Part shown: positions 7,426-14,717 of the stretch, piece by piece
How positions within the stretch are numbered: position 1 is the stretch's first letter
Layout of the letters: the number at the start of each line of letters is the position of its first letter
Assembly: GCA_009776965.1 (NCBI GenBank)
Contig: WRMU01000006.1
Coordinates: 1-21,930, forward strand
Source of the DNA: Microgenomates group bacterium
Lineage (GTDB): Bacteria; Patescibacteriota; Microgenomatia; UBA1400; PJMF01
Direction of reading: 5' to 3'
DNA length: 21,930 bases
Position numbers and translations under genes: made by a program
Notes under the pieces: generated by a model
What the model saw: the letters and a program-made list of their open reading frames with translations, nothing else
Told to the model about the DNA's origin: nothing
Databases searched by the model: none

Positions 7426-8525
7426 CGAATTGACTTTCGTGAGTTTATGGAGCTGACTATCCTCTCTCCACTCCTCCCATCCCCAAACGGATTTTTCCAG
7501 CCTCTAGGCGCTGCCAATATTTTTTCTGCTCCCTCAATTATCCTCTTTTCATCACTCCCGCCCACCAAAATATTTGCTCCCACTTCAATAGTCTCTGGTC
7601 TCTCCGTATTTTCGCGCAAAGTTATGCTGGGCACGCCGAGAATACAAGCTTCTTCTTGAATGCCGCCGGAGTCGGTCATAATGAGCTTAGCTGCTTTTAT
7701 CAAGCTCAGCATCTCTAAATAGCCAACCGGACTAACCATTATTATTCCCTCGTAATCAACTTCAATGCCCAGCTCCTCTAAGCTTTCTTGGGTTCGCGGA
7801 TGAACGGGAAAAATAACCGGCAGTCCTTGTTGGCGAGAAATGGCGGTGGCGGCATTGATAATAGTAGTAAGATTATGTTTGGAATCAACATTGCTGGGAC
7901 GATGAGTGGTGAGTAAAATCCAACCCCTTTCGTAGGGATCATACCCGTTTCTTAAATCGCGCAAAACGCCTTCTTCCTCGGCAACTAACAAGTTTTGCCA
8001 GACGGCATCGACAATAGTATTGCCAGTGACCAAAATCTTTTTTTGGTCAATCCCTTCTCCCAGCAAAATATCCTCTTGGCGCTTACCCACCGCAAAAAGC
8101 ATGTCGGAGACATGGTCAGTCACCACGCGATTAATTTCTTCGGGCATAGTGCGGTCATAGCTACGCAACCCCGCCTCCACATGCCCCACTTTAATTCCCA
8201 ATTTAGTGGCAGCGAGAGCACCGGCCATGACGGTATTTGTATCTCCCTGCACCAAGACCCAAGTTGGCTTTTCTTTTATTAAAATCTTTTCAATGGCCTC
8301 CAATTGTCTCCCCACCATTTCTCCGTGCTTTTTCGCAGCAATCTCTAAATGATATCTTGGTGATGGTAGACCCAGCTCCGCAAAAAAAACCGCATCCATA
8401 TTAACGGAGTAATGTTGGTTAGTATGAATGATAAAATACCTCAGCTTATGCGCTCGACAAGCACGAATCACGCTAGACAACTTAATTATTTCCGGCCTAG
8501 TACCCAAAATGATCCCTATTTTCAT
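7422..8525 (-). CDS. wecB: UDP-N-acetylglucosamine 2-epimerase, non-hydrolysing
   Basis: The 367-residue enzyme interconverts UDP-GlcNAc and UDP-ManNAc in the cytoplasm, supplying ManNAc-type sugars for surface glycans. Hallmarks in order: GTRPEIIKL near the N-terminus, TNQHYS, VQGDTNTVMAGALAA, VGHVEAGLRS, MPEEINRVVTDH, TGNTIVDAV, TTHRPSN, TDSGGIQEEA and LRENTERPE. These include the conserved acidic and His residues of the family, and the length is normal (about 370). No wecC dehydrogenase is in the window, so ManNAc itself or a remotely encoded ManNAcA pathway is implied. Both junctions are 4-bp ATGA overlaps (with the upstream and downstream glycosyltransferase genes), so the operon structure is firm. 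Confidence 0.95.
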   Translation of the reverse strand: MKIGIILGTRPEIIKLSSVIRACRAHKLRYFIIHTNQHYSVNMDAVFFAELGLPSPRYHLEIAAKKHGEMVGRQLEAIEKILIKEKPTWVLVQGDTNTVMAGALAATKLGIKVGHVEAGLRSYDRTMPEEINRVVTDHVSDMLFAVGKRQEDILLGEGIDQKKILVTGNTIVDAVWQNLLVAEEEGVLRDLRNGYDPYERGWILLTTHRPSNVDSKHNLTTIINAATAISRQQGLPVIFPVHPRTQESLEELGIEVDYEGIIMVSPVGYLEMLSLIKAAKLIMTDSGGIQEEACILGVPSITLRENTERPETIEVGANILVGGSDEKRIIEGAEKILAAPRGWKNPFGDGRSGERIVSSINSRKSIR

Positions 8526-9754
8526 TGCTCAATTATTTTCTTTAATTGAGTAAACTTATTTGTCCAACTATTTTCTTTAGCGATAGCTTTTCTCATATTT
8601 TGCAGTTGATCAATTTTATCATATTTTTCCTCATTCAAAGCCTTATCAACTTGGGAAATAAAGTCATCCCTGCTTTTTGCTAAATAGCAGACTTTTTGAT
8701 ATGTCTGCAATTCTCTCAAATTAGTACTCACCACTGGCTTCCCTAAAGCTAGATATTCAAAAAACTTAACCGGACTAGTGGCCTCAGTCAATTTATTCAT
8801 CTCAAAGGGGATTAAACAAACATCAAACTTGTTGATTTCCTCAGGAACTCTCATAAAGCTTATTTCGCCCCGCAATTTTATATTAGCGTATCGTTTTGCG
8901 AGTTTGCTAATCAACGGATTATTATTTTTGCCGATGAGCCGGATTTCTTGATGGGGGTATTTTTGCGCCAAACTAGCTATAATCTTGCCGTCCATCCATT
9001 CTTCAATCGCTCCGCAATACCCAATAATTTTCCCCTCATTTTTCTTAAAGTTTAGGCTGGCAAAGTTTTCATAATTCACCCCATTAGTTATGGTAAATAT
9101 TTTATTGGGCTCTACCCCTTTTTCTCGCATCCAAGCTCGTAAAAAATGAGCACTAACCACCACTTTGTTTGCTTTAAGCGCCATTCTCTCCTCCAGCTGG
9201 TCGAGTTTTTTTGCCTTAAGGGCAAATCCTTTATGCCAGTCAAAACATTCTCCTATCAATGTTGAGCGTTCATTTTCTCCCAACCAAGTAAAGTTCATCC
9301 AGAATGGTTGTTGCACCAGATGAGTGACTTCATTACTGTCCAGCTTCAAATTGGTCGCTGTTAAAAAATGTTCCCAAGATTTTTTAATCACTCGTGAACT
9401 TAAATCAGTAGGAGTTTGAGTATAAATAAAATAATTCCAATCCGAGCCCAAAGTTAATAGCCAGAGATTTTTTTTCTTTGCTTCAATTCTAAAAGGAGGT
9501 AGTTTTTTTTCTCTCTCCACCGTCAAAAACTCATTTTCTATATAAATGACTAAATAACCATCGGCGGCCAACCTGTCTGCCCATTCCTGAGGTCTTTGGT
9601 GACGAAAGTTATAGCTAATTGTGCTCCAAACAACCACAACTTTTTTATCCTTCCAGCCACTAAAGTCAGGAATCTCTCCTTCGATTTTTTTATGCACCGC
9701 CAATATTTTTTGCCCCGCAGCTTTGATAGTTTTGCGCAAAATAATACCCGACAT
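8522..9754 (-). CDS. glycosyltransferase, GT4-like, first gene of the glycan operon
   Basis: This 410-residue GT-B protein has the N-terminal block NFRHQRPQEWADRLAADGYLVIYIE, common in family 4-like enzymes that start with a (F/W)xxRPQ motif, a mid-region EERMALKANKVVVSAHFLRAWM typical of the linker, and a C-terminal SPVKFFEYLALGKPVVST donor-binding motif. It opens the minus-strand operon. A TGCTATAAT extended -10 ends nine bases before the ATG; the intervening GGAGGAACT contains a Shine-Dalgarno-like GGAGG that the predicted transcript would mostly not include. Its TGA overlaps the wecB ATG. Confidence 0.88.
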   Translation of the reverse strand: MSGIILRKTIKAAGQKILAVHKKIEGEIPDFSGWKDKKVVVVWSTISYNFRHQRPQEWADRLAADGYLVIYIENEFLTVEREKKLPPFRIEAKKKNLWLLTLGSDWNYFIYTQTPTDLSSRVIKKSWEHFLTATNLKLDSNEVTHLVQQPFWMNFTWLGENERSTLIGECFDWHKGFALKAKKLDQLEERMALKANKVVVSAHFLRAWMREKGVEPNKIFTITNGVNYENFASLNFKKNEGKIIGYCGAIEEWMDGKIIASLAQKYPHQEIRLIGKNNNPLISKLAKRYANIKLRGEISFMRVPEEINKFDVCLIPFEMNKLTEATSPVKFFEYLALGKPVVSTNLRELQTYQKVCYLAKSRDDFISQVDKALNEEKYDKIDQLQNMRKAIAKENSWTNKFTQLKKIIEQ

Positions 9755-9763
9755 AGTTCCTCC

Positions 9764-9772
9764 ATTATAGCA
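9764..9772 (-). promoter_or_regulatory. extended -10 promoter of the glycan operon, TGCTATAAT
   Basis: Read on the minus strand, the extended -10 runs 9772 to 9764, nine bases from the ATG at 9754. No clear -35 is seen. Confidence 0.65.
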
Positions 9773-9806
9773 TTAACCAATTCCCCCCTTGCAAACTATA
9801 TCAAAC

Positions 9807-9812
9807 TATAAT
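9807..9812 (+). promoter_or_regulatory. -10 box of the response-regulator gene
   Basis: A consensus TATAAT lies 14 bases before the ATG at 9827, predicting a leader of about 8 nt. It is divergent from the glycan operon promoter 35 bp away. No -35 at 17-bp spacing is evident. Confidence 0.5.
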
Positions 9813-9826
9813 AAAATGCGTCGTTT

Positions 9827-10471
9827 ATGGCGCGAATCTTAGTAGTCGAAGACAATTTGCCACTTGCCCAAACTCTAGTGTCTCTACTGACTCGTTTTCA
9901 TGAAGTCTATAGCGCCCAAAGCGTCAGGGAGGCCAAAAGAAAAGCTCAAATCAACACTTTCGATCTGGTCCTCCTCGACAGACAGCTTCCCGACGGAGAT
10001 GGGCTAGAGCTAATTTCCTATTTTGCCGACAACTGTAATCATAGTTTGCGCACTTTAATTTTAAGTGATCTAGGCCAGACGAAGGAAAGAATCGAAGGAT
10101 TGGAGGAGGGGAGTGATGATTATTTAGCTAAGCCTTTCTCGCTAGAAGAACTAAGCCTGCGAGTGCAAGGTTTGCTGTCTAAAGACAAAAGACTTCCTAA
10201 CAGCACTTTGCGTTGTGGAGTTCTGACCTATGATGTGGAGACTCGACATCTAAGCATCAAAAATCGTCTGGCCGTAATCTTAACCAAGAGAGTAGGCTCG
10301 CTGATGGAACAATTTATGCGCTATCCCAACCATATTCTCACCAGAGAAAGCCTCATCAGGGCCATTTATGACGATAATTATGGCCCTTCATCCCGCGATC
10401 CCAAATCCATTGACGTTTTAGTATCGCGCCTAAAAAAAACAACTACGAGGATATTCGTCATACGTGAATAA
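9827..10471 (+). CDS. OmpR/PhoB-type response regulator, C-terminus lost by frameshift
   Basis: The receiver domain (residues 1-118) has all phosphorylation residues: E8-D9, phospho-acceptor D51 in LLDRQLPDGDG, S80 and K102 in AKPF. A Trans_reg_C winged helix follows (about 124-205) with the recognition-helix region SIDVLVSRLKK. The frame then runs into TTTRIFVIRE and stops at 10471, without the closing beta-hairpin of the wing. In the +1 frame after the A8 run at 10432-10439 the missing end is found: RGYSSYVNNIYNLGYQF, matching the family's (I/V)xxVRGxGYxF, then a basic tail ending at a TAG at 10563-10565. No histidine kinase gene is in the window, so its input and targets are unknown. Confidence 0.85.
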   Translation: MARILVVEDNLPLAQTLVSLLTRFHEVYSAQSVREAKRKAQINTFDLVLLDRQLPDGDGLELISYFADNCNHSLRTLILSDLGQTKERIEGLEEGSDDYLAKPFSLEELSLRVQGLLSKDKRLPNSTLRCGVLTYDVETRHLSIKNRLAVILTKRVGSLMEQFMRYPNHILTRESLIRAIYDDNYGPSSRDPKSIDVLVSRLKKTTTRIFVIRE

Positions 10472-10527
10472 TATTTATAACTTGGGCTATCAGTTCGTCA
10501 TTCCCCGAAAAGCCAAAAGGCGCTCCT

Positions 10528-12276
10528 CTAGACTTGCGCCACCCGCAATACTTCCTCTAGGGTAGTAATCCCATTTAGGGCTTTAATATAGCCGTCTTGT
10601 TTCATCAAAAGCATCCCCTCTTTCATCGCCGCTTCCTCAATTTCCACCGCCGGCCGATTTTTAATCACCAGCCCTTGAACATTCTCCGTAATTGGCAAGG
10701 CCTCATAGATCGCGATCCGTCCCTTATAATCAGGCTCGGAAGAAGGCTTGTCTTTTTTCGGTCGATAAAGCTCCACGTCCTCAGGACGCTTATTATTTTT
10801 CTTACACCAGTCAACAAAATGTTGACCCAGAGTTTGATAAATATCATTAAGCACCGCACTGTCGGGTTTATAAGGCTCAGAAAAATCTTTATTAATCCTC
10901 CTCGCCACCCGCTGTGCCATAACCAAATTGAGCGAGGACGATAATAAAAAGGGCTCCACTCCCATATCAATGAGCCGCGGAATAGCCCCAGCGGAAGAAT
11001 TGGTATGGAGGGTGGAAAACACTAAGTGACCAGTCAGCGAAGCCTGCACCGCCAGCCCCGCTGTCTCGCTATCGCGGATTTCCCCCACCATAATCACGTC
11101 CGGATCTTGGCGCAAGAAACTTCGCAACCCGCTAGCAAAAGTCAAACCCGCCGGCACATTAACCTGCACCTGATTAATGCCCGTCATCTCATACTCCACC
11201 GGATCTTACAAAGTCATGATATTAGTCTCTTTATCATTAATAATATCCATGGCGGAATAGAGAGTGGTAGTTTTACCCGAGCCGGTAGGGCCAGTGATCA
11301 GAATAATTCCGTGGGGCACATGAATGGCTTCATTGAAGTGATGGTAGGCCCAATCACTCATGCCCAACATCTCCAAAGTAGGAATGCTGGTCATTTTGCG
11401 AAGTAGGCGCATCACAATCTTTTCGCCATTAGTCGCCGGCAAGGTGGAGACCCGCAAGTCCACCTCTCCCTTGTCGGAGCGAAAATTAAAACGCCCATCC
11501 TGAGGAATGCGTTTTTCATCAATCTTAATATTAGCCAAGATTTTAACGCGTGAAACCAAACTATCTTGAATAGACTTGGGCAGAATGAGCTTTTCATTGA
11601 GCATCCCGTCAATCCGAAAACGCACTCGCATCCGATTTGCTTGAGGCTCAATATGCACGTCAGAAGTATTACTACCCACCGCATAGCCCAAAATCTGCTC
11701 CACAATTTTAGCGATTGGAGCTTGTTTAATCACATCAGATTTATTTAACGAAGCCAAATCTTGAACCGCGGCTTGGGAATTGACAATGGTTTCGGTTTCT
11801 TCAACCGCGCCAGTCACGTCGCTGGTAATGTCGGAGCTATAATTTTCTTCAATTTGCCGCGCCAAATCGCTAGGAACAGCAAAATGAGCCACCACCCGCT
11901 TGCCAGTTTTTTGTTCCACAAAAGTAATTGCCGATAAATCCAAAGGATCGACCATGGCTACCAATAGGCGGTTATTAGCCGTATCCAGAGAAAAAGGCAG
12001 CATTTTATAGCGCGTGGCCAAAGATTGCTCCAAAAGATCTAGCGCCTCAGGGGCCGAACCCGTTTCATTAACATCTACAAAGGGAATATTATGAAAAGCA
12101 GCCAAAGCTTGAATGAGGTCAGACTCAGAAACCCCATTGGCAGGGTCGGAAAGAAGTTCTTCGGCGCTCTTACCCGACTGCAATTGGATTTGGCGCAGCT
12201 TAGCCGCCTCTGCTTCTTCCAGCTTTCCCTGCGAGACCAACACATCATAAAGATTGCGCGTTTCATTTAATGCCAT
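10528..12276 (-). pseudogene. pilB: type IV pilus assembly ATPase PilB/GspE, split by an in-frame TAA
   Basis: One frame encodes a complete PilB-like secretion ATPase of 581 residues interrupted only at codon 357 (TAA at 11208-11206). Before it: an MshEN/T2SSE N-domain (about 5-160) and Walker A GPTGSGKTT (about 329-337). The stop replaces the conserved Glu in the Asp box, where TLEDPVE is expected and TL-stop-DPVE is found; GAA to TAA is one base change. After it: VIMVGEIRDSETA (Walker B), STLHTN (His box) and a normal C-terminus. The usual zinc-binding cysteine pairs are missing (RRINKDFSEPYKP region). I choose the ATG at 12276 because MALNETRNLYDVLVSQG is the natural start; the frame is open further upstream, but that stretch runs into the divergent trigger-factor gene. 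The fragments would run 12276-11206 and 11199-10528 (GTG). No other pilus genes are nearby. Confidence 0.85.
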
Positions 12277-12285
12277 AACCCATTC

Positions 12286-12298
12286 ATTATGATATAAT
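12286..12298. promoter_or_regulatory. compact divergent promoter between pilB and the trigger-factor gene
   Basis: Only 31 bp separate the two starts. On the plus strand TGATATAAT (12290-12298) ends nine bases before the ATG at 12308. On the minus strand CATAAT (12291-12286) ends nine bases before the ATG at 12276. The two -10 boxes touch, so two polymerases cannot open the DNA at the same time. The plus box is strong, the minus box weaker. Confidence 0.55.
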
Positions 12299-12307
12299 GC
12301 GCCTTCT

Positions 12308-13117
12308 ATGTCAAATGTTTTGCCCAGTGAAAAAATAATCCTCACTTTCGTTTGGAGCGAGATCGAGCCCCTATATAATAAAGCCATCTCCAAGCTTTCC
12401 TCCAAGGTAAAAATGGACGGCTTTAGAGCGGGCAAGGTCCCCGTAGCCATCGCCAAAAAACAATTATCTTTTGAAGCCATTGTCAATCAAACTTTGAGTA
12501 CCATCCTCATCCCTAGATTCAACGAGGAGATGACCAAGAAGAAAATAACGCCAGTCGGCCAACCACAATTAATGGTCCATAAAGCCGCCGAAGGTGATAA
12601 TTGGGAGGTAGAGGTCCAGTATGCTCTAGAGCCAGCCATTAAACTGGGTGATTACCAAAAATTACTCGCCAAGCATAAAAAAGAGGCTGCCAAAAAAATA
12701 GCTCAGCAGAAAAAGGCCATTCTCGCCCAGCACGAGGAACTTCAAAAAAAAGACCCCAAACATGAAATCCCCAATCTAGAGCCCACCACCGATGAGCAGA
12801 AGCAGCAGGAGCAAGACCAAATCACCGATATGGCAGTGGCCGGTCTTCTTGGTGATATCGAAGTTCCCGTCCATGAAATACTCATCACTCAACAAACCGA
12901 GCACCAGCTAGGACGGTTCATGGGAGATTTGGCGCAGCACAACATCGAAGTGGATGCCTATTTGAAAAATATTAATCAGACCAAAGAGGAGTTCATAGAA
13001 TCAGTCAAGAAACAAGCTCAGGAGCAGATTGAGCTCCACTTCTTGCTCGAGGCAATTAAAAAAGATACCAAGATCAAGACTCAAGAAGATCTGGTGGATT
13101 TTTTACGTAAAATCTAG
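12308..13117 (+). CDS. tig: trigger factor lacking the PPIase domain
   Basis: Trigger factor binds the ribosome at the exit tunnel and shields nascent chains. The N-terminal ribosome-binding domain is clear, with the signature GFRAGKVP at residues 38-45 and the typical PVGQPQL/YALEPAIKLGDY region around 80-118. The protein then goes directly to the helical C-terminal arms (VHEILITQQTEHQLGRFMGDL and on). The FKBP-type prolyl isomerase domain of about 85 residues is absent and only a charged helical linker (about 120-175, KKEAAKKIAQQKKAIL) is present, which explains the 269 residues against about 430 in Escherichia coli. This short form is known in other reduced genomes. Extended -10 TGATATAAT nine bases upstream predicts a near-leaderless mRNA. 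Confidence 0.88.
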   Translation: MSNVLPSEKIILTFVWSEIEPLYNKAISKLSSKVKMDGFRAGKVPVAIAKKQLSFEAIVNQTLSTILIPRFNEEMTKKKITPVGQPQLMVHKAAEGDNWEVEVQYALEPAIKLGDYQKLLAKHKKEAAKKIAQQKKAILAQHEELQKKDPKHEIPNLEPTTDEQKQQEQDQITDMAVAGLLGDIEVPVHEILITQQTEHQLGRFMGDLAQHNIEVDAYLKNINQTKEEFIESVKKQAQEQIELHFLLEAIKKDTKIKTQEDLVDFLRKI

Positions 13118-13133
13118 TAAAATACATTAAACT

Positions 13134-13436
13134 ATGTCAAAAGAAGGCAATTTATACGAAAAATTAATGGAAGGTGCCGCGCAGTCGCCAGAAAAAATGG
13201 TCAGTCAGGTTTCGACTGACAATGAACAAGCCCCCGACCATGCTCAAGAACAACTCTCCGAAATCAGATTAAAAATGGCCAAGATTTTTAATGGTCAAAA
13301 GATAGATACTCCAGAGCCAGAAGGAGCCAAGTCAGAAATAGCCCCGCCCGCGTCAAAAAAGTCTCAGAGGAAAAGAATAAACTTTTCTTCCATCTGGAAC
13401 AGAGCATTTGAAGATAAGCATCGACAGGCAGCCTGA
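13134..13436 (+). CDS. hypothetical protein, small and hydrophilic
   Basis: This 100-residue protein has no hydrophobic segment. The first two thirds are acidic and Gln/Ala-rich with a possible helix (QAPDHAQEQLSEIRLKMAKIF); a Pro/Glu stretch follows, and the end is basic with an aromatic patch (SQRKRINFSSIWNRAF). I do not recognise a family. It follows the trigger-factor gene by 16 bp; a TAAAAT box overlapping the end of that gene lies about ten bases before the ATG, so it may be co-transcribed or have its own start. The next feature is tRNA-Val. Confidence 0.7.
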   Translation: MSKEGNLYEKLMEGAAQSPEKMVSQVSTDNEQAPDHAQEQLSEIRLKMAKIFNGQKIDTPEPEGAKSEIAPPASKKSQRKRINFSSIWNRAFEDKHRQAA

Positions 13437-13451
13437 AAATAGTTTTTAGTG

Positions 13452-13457
13452 TATAAT
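13452..13457 (+). promoter_or_regulatory. -10 box of the tRNA-Val gene
   Basis: GTGTATAAT ends nine bases before the first base of the tRNA, so the primary transcript would carry a 5' leader of only about 3 nt. Confidence 0.55.
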
Positions 13458-13466
13458 ATCATCATC

Positions 13467-13540
13467 GGTCTCTTAGCTCAGTTGGCTAGAGCGTTCCCTT
13501 GACATGGGAGAGGTCAGAGGTTCGAGCCCTCTAGGGACCA
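13467..13540 (+). tRNA. tRNA-Val, anticodon GAC
   Basis: The 74-nt sequence folds as a standard cloverleaf: acceptor stem GGTCTCT with AGGGACC (one T-G wobble), D stem GCTC/GAGC, anticodon stem TTCCC/GGGAG with loop TTGACAT (anticodon GAC at positions 34-36), variable loop AGGTC, and T stem AGAGG/CCTCT with loop TTCGAGC. The discriminator is A at 13540; CC follows but the final A of CCA is not encoded, so CCA-adding enzyme is needed. It reads GUC and GUU valine codons. No terminator separates it from infC. Confidence 0.95.
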
Positions 13541-13542
13541 CC

Positions 13543-13571
13543 TTGACAGAAAAATAAAAAATTGATACAAT
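13543..13571 (+). promoter_or_regulatory. sigma70 promoter of the infC-rpmI-rplT operon
   Basis: TTGACA (13543-13548), 17 bases, then TACAAT (13566-13571). The box ends nine bases before the GTG start of infC. The -35 begins two bases after the encoded CC of the tRNA. There is no room for the long regulatory leader known upstream of this operon in other bacteria. Confidence 0.75.
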
Positions 13572-13580
13572 AACAGACTT

Positions 13581-14153
13581 GTGATTAAACGATTTACCAA
13601 TCATTCTAAAAGGAGATCTTTTACAGCTCGGCGGGATAAAATATTCATCACGGCCAATCAGTCAATTGCTGCTGAGCAGTTGCGAGTCATGGATGAGTTT
13701 GGCAAGCCTTTGGGTGTTATGTCGAAAGGCGAGGCGCTCCAAAAAGCCCGAGCGAGCGAAAAGGATTTAGTCTTAATCACCGACAAAGCCACTCCTCCGG
13801 TGGCCAAAATCATCGATCTTTCTAAACATAAATATCAGCTTAGTCAAAAACTTTCCCAAGAGCGAAAGAAGTCTAATAGCCAAGACACCAAAGAAGTTCG
13901 CTTAACGCCCTTCATTGACGAAAATGACCTGCAGGCCAAACTTAATCGCGTGAGTGAGTTCCTCAAGCGCGGCGATAAAGTGCGCCTCACTATGGAGTTT
14001 CGCGGCCGAGCCATCACCCATCAAGACCTCGGGCTCTCCCTGATGGAGCGAGCCATCGCCCAAGTAGCTGATATTAGCACCATAGAAATCGAGCCCAAAA
14101 TGATCGGCAAGAAACTGGTCGCCGGCCTAATGCCTAAAAATAAGAAAAAATAA
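13581..14153 (+). CDS. infC: translation initiation factor IF-3
   Basis: IF-3 binds the 30S subunit and checks start-codon and initiator-tRNA pairing. The 190-residue protein has the N-domain (RVMDEFGKPLGVMSKGEALQKA, about 36-57), a lysine-rich helical linker (about 85-105) and the C-domain (TKEVRLTPFIDENDLQAKL..FLKRGDKVRLTMEFRGR). The start must be GTG: no ATG lies between it and M37 in the N-domain core. A basic 20-residue N-terminal extension precedes the domain. rpmI follows after one base, and the gene order is the usual infC-rpmI-rplT. Confidence 0.96.
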   Translation: MIKRFTNHSKRRSFTARRDKIFITANQSIAAEQLRVMDEFGKPLGVMSKGEALQKARASEKDLVLITDKATPPVAKIIDLSKHKYQLSQKLSQERKKSNSQDTKEVRLTPFIDENDLQAKLNRVSEFLKRGDKVRLTMEFRGRAITHQDLGLSLMERAIAQVADISTIEIEPKMIGKKLVAGLMPKNKKK

Positions 14154-14154
14154 T

Positions 14155-14358
14155 ATGAAAAAGATTAAACAAAAAACTAGAAAAGGAGTGGCCAAGCGTT
14201 ATAAAATTACTGCTACCGGCAAGGTATTGCGCCGACATCAAAACATGCGTCATTTGCGCAGCAATAAGAGCAAAAGAGCTAAGAGAAAATATCGCCAACA
14301 TGTCCAAGTAACCGGAAAGTTTGCCCGCAAAATTAAGAGAATGTTAGGATTAGCATAA
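14155..14358 (+). CDS. rpmI: 50S ribosomal protein L35
   Basis: This 67-residue, very basic protein has the family pattern MKKIKQKTRKGVAKRYKITATGK near the start (in parts) and RHLRSNKSKRAKRKYR in the middle. It is of normal length. One base separates it from infC and one base from rplT, with no Shine-Dalgarno sequence of its own, so translation is probably by coupling. Confidence 0.96.
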   Translation: MKKIKQKTRKGVAKRYKITATGKVLRRHQNMRHLRSNKSKRAKRKYRQHVQVTGKFARKIKRMLGLA

Positions 14359-14359
14359 T

Positions 14360-14710
14360 ATGTCAAGAACAAAAACTGGCGTGGTACGCCGCAAGCGCCA
14401 TAAAAAAGTTTTAGCCGCCAATAAGGGTTTTCGCGCCGCCAATAATCGTCTCTATAAAAGAGCTAAAGAAGCTTATTTGCACTCCCATGCTTATGCTTTT
14501 GTTGGGCGCAAGTTGCGCAAGAGAGACCTCCGCAGTCTTTGGATTGTGCGCATCAATGCCGCCCTCAAAAACATCGACCCTAGCCTTCGCTACAGCACTT
14601 TCATCAATGGCCTTAAAAAGGCCAATATTGCTCTAGACAGAAAAATGCTCTCGGAATTGACCGTGAGTGATTTTAAGGCTTTTGAGCAGGTGGTCTCATC
14701 TGTGCTATAA
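14360..14710 (+). CDS. rplT: 50S ribosomal protein L20
   Basis: The 116-residue protein binds 23S rRNA early in 50S assembly. It shows the conserved basic N-terminal helix (VVRRKRHKKVLAANKGFR, about 8-25), the YKRAKEAYLHSHAYAFVGRKLRKRDLRSLWIVRINAA block and the C-terminal domain with GLKKANIALDRKMLSEL. In other bacteria L20 represses this operon by binding a leader; no such leader is seen here. Its TAA stop (14708-14710) lies inside the -10 box of the next gene. Confidence 0.97.
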   Translation: MSRTKTGVVRRKRHKKVLAANKGFRAANNRLYKRAKEAYLHSHAYAFVGRKLRKRDLRSLWIVRINAALKNIDPSLRYSTFINGLKKANIALDRKMLSELTVSDFKAFEQVVSSVL

Positions 14711-14711
14711 T
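14703..14711 (+). promoter_or_regulatory. extended -10 (TGCTATAAT) overlapping the rplT stop codon
   Basis: TG at 14703-14704 and TATAAT at 14706-14711 include the rplT TAA. The box ends six bases before the ATG at 14718, so transcription should start at the A of the start codon. Confidence 0.6.
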
Positions 14712-14717
14712 GAAAGC

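Noticed and set aside
7995..8282. Plus-strand open frame inside wecB, and similar frames within ftsK, RNase J, pilB and the ABC genes
   Set aside because: Each is antisense to, or a shifted frame of, a gene with clear family motifs and shows none of its own.
10509..10525. Terminator between the response regulator and pilB
   Set aside because: GCC-AAAA-GGC is only three pairs; the T run on the minus strand is short, and the bases may be coding in the unshifted regulator frame.
11206..11208. Recoded stop codon or changed genetic code
   Set aside because: TAA and TGA both end intact genes here (TGA at wecB, the MBL hydrolase, the CofE-like gene and RNase J), so a single TAA in pilB is better taken as a mutation.
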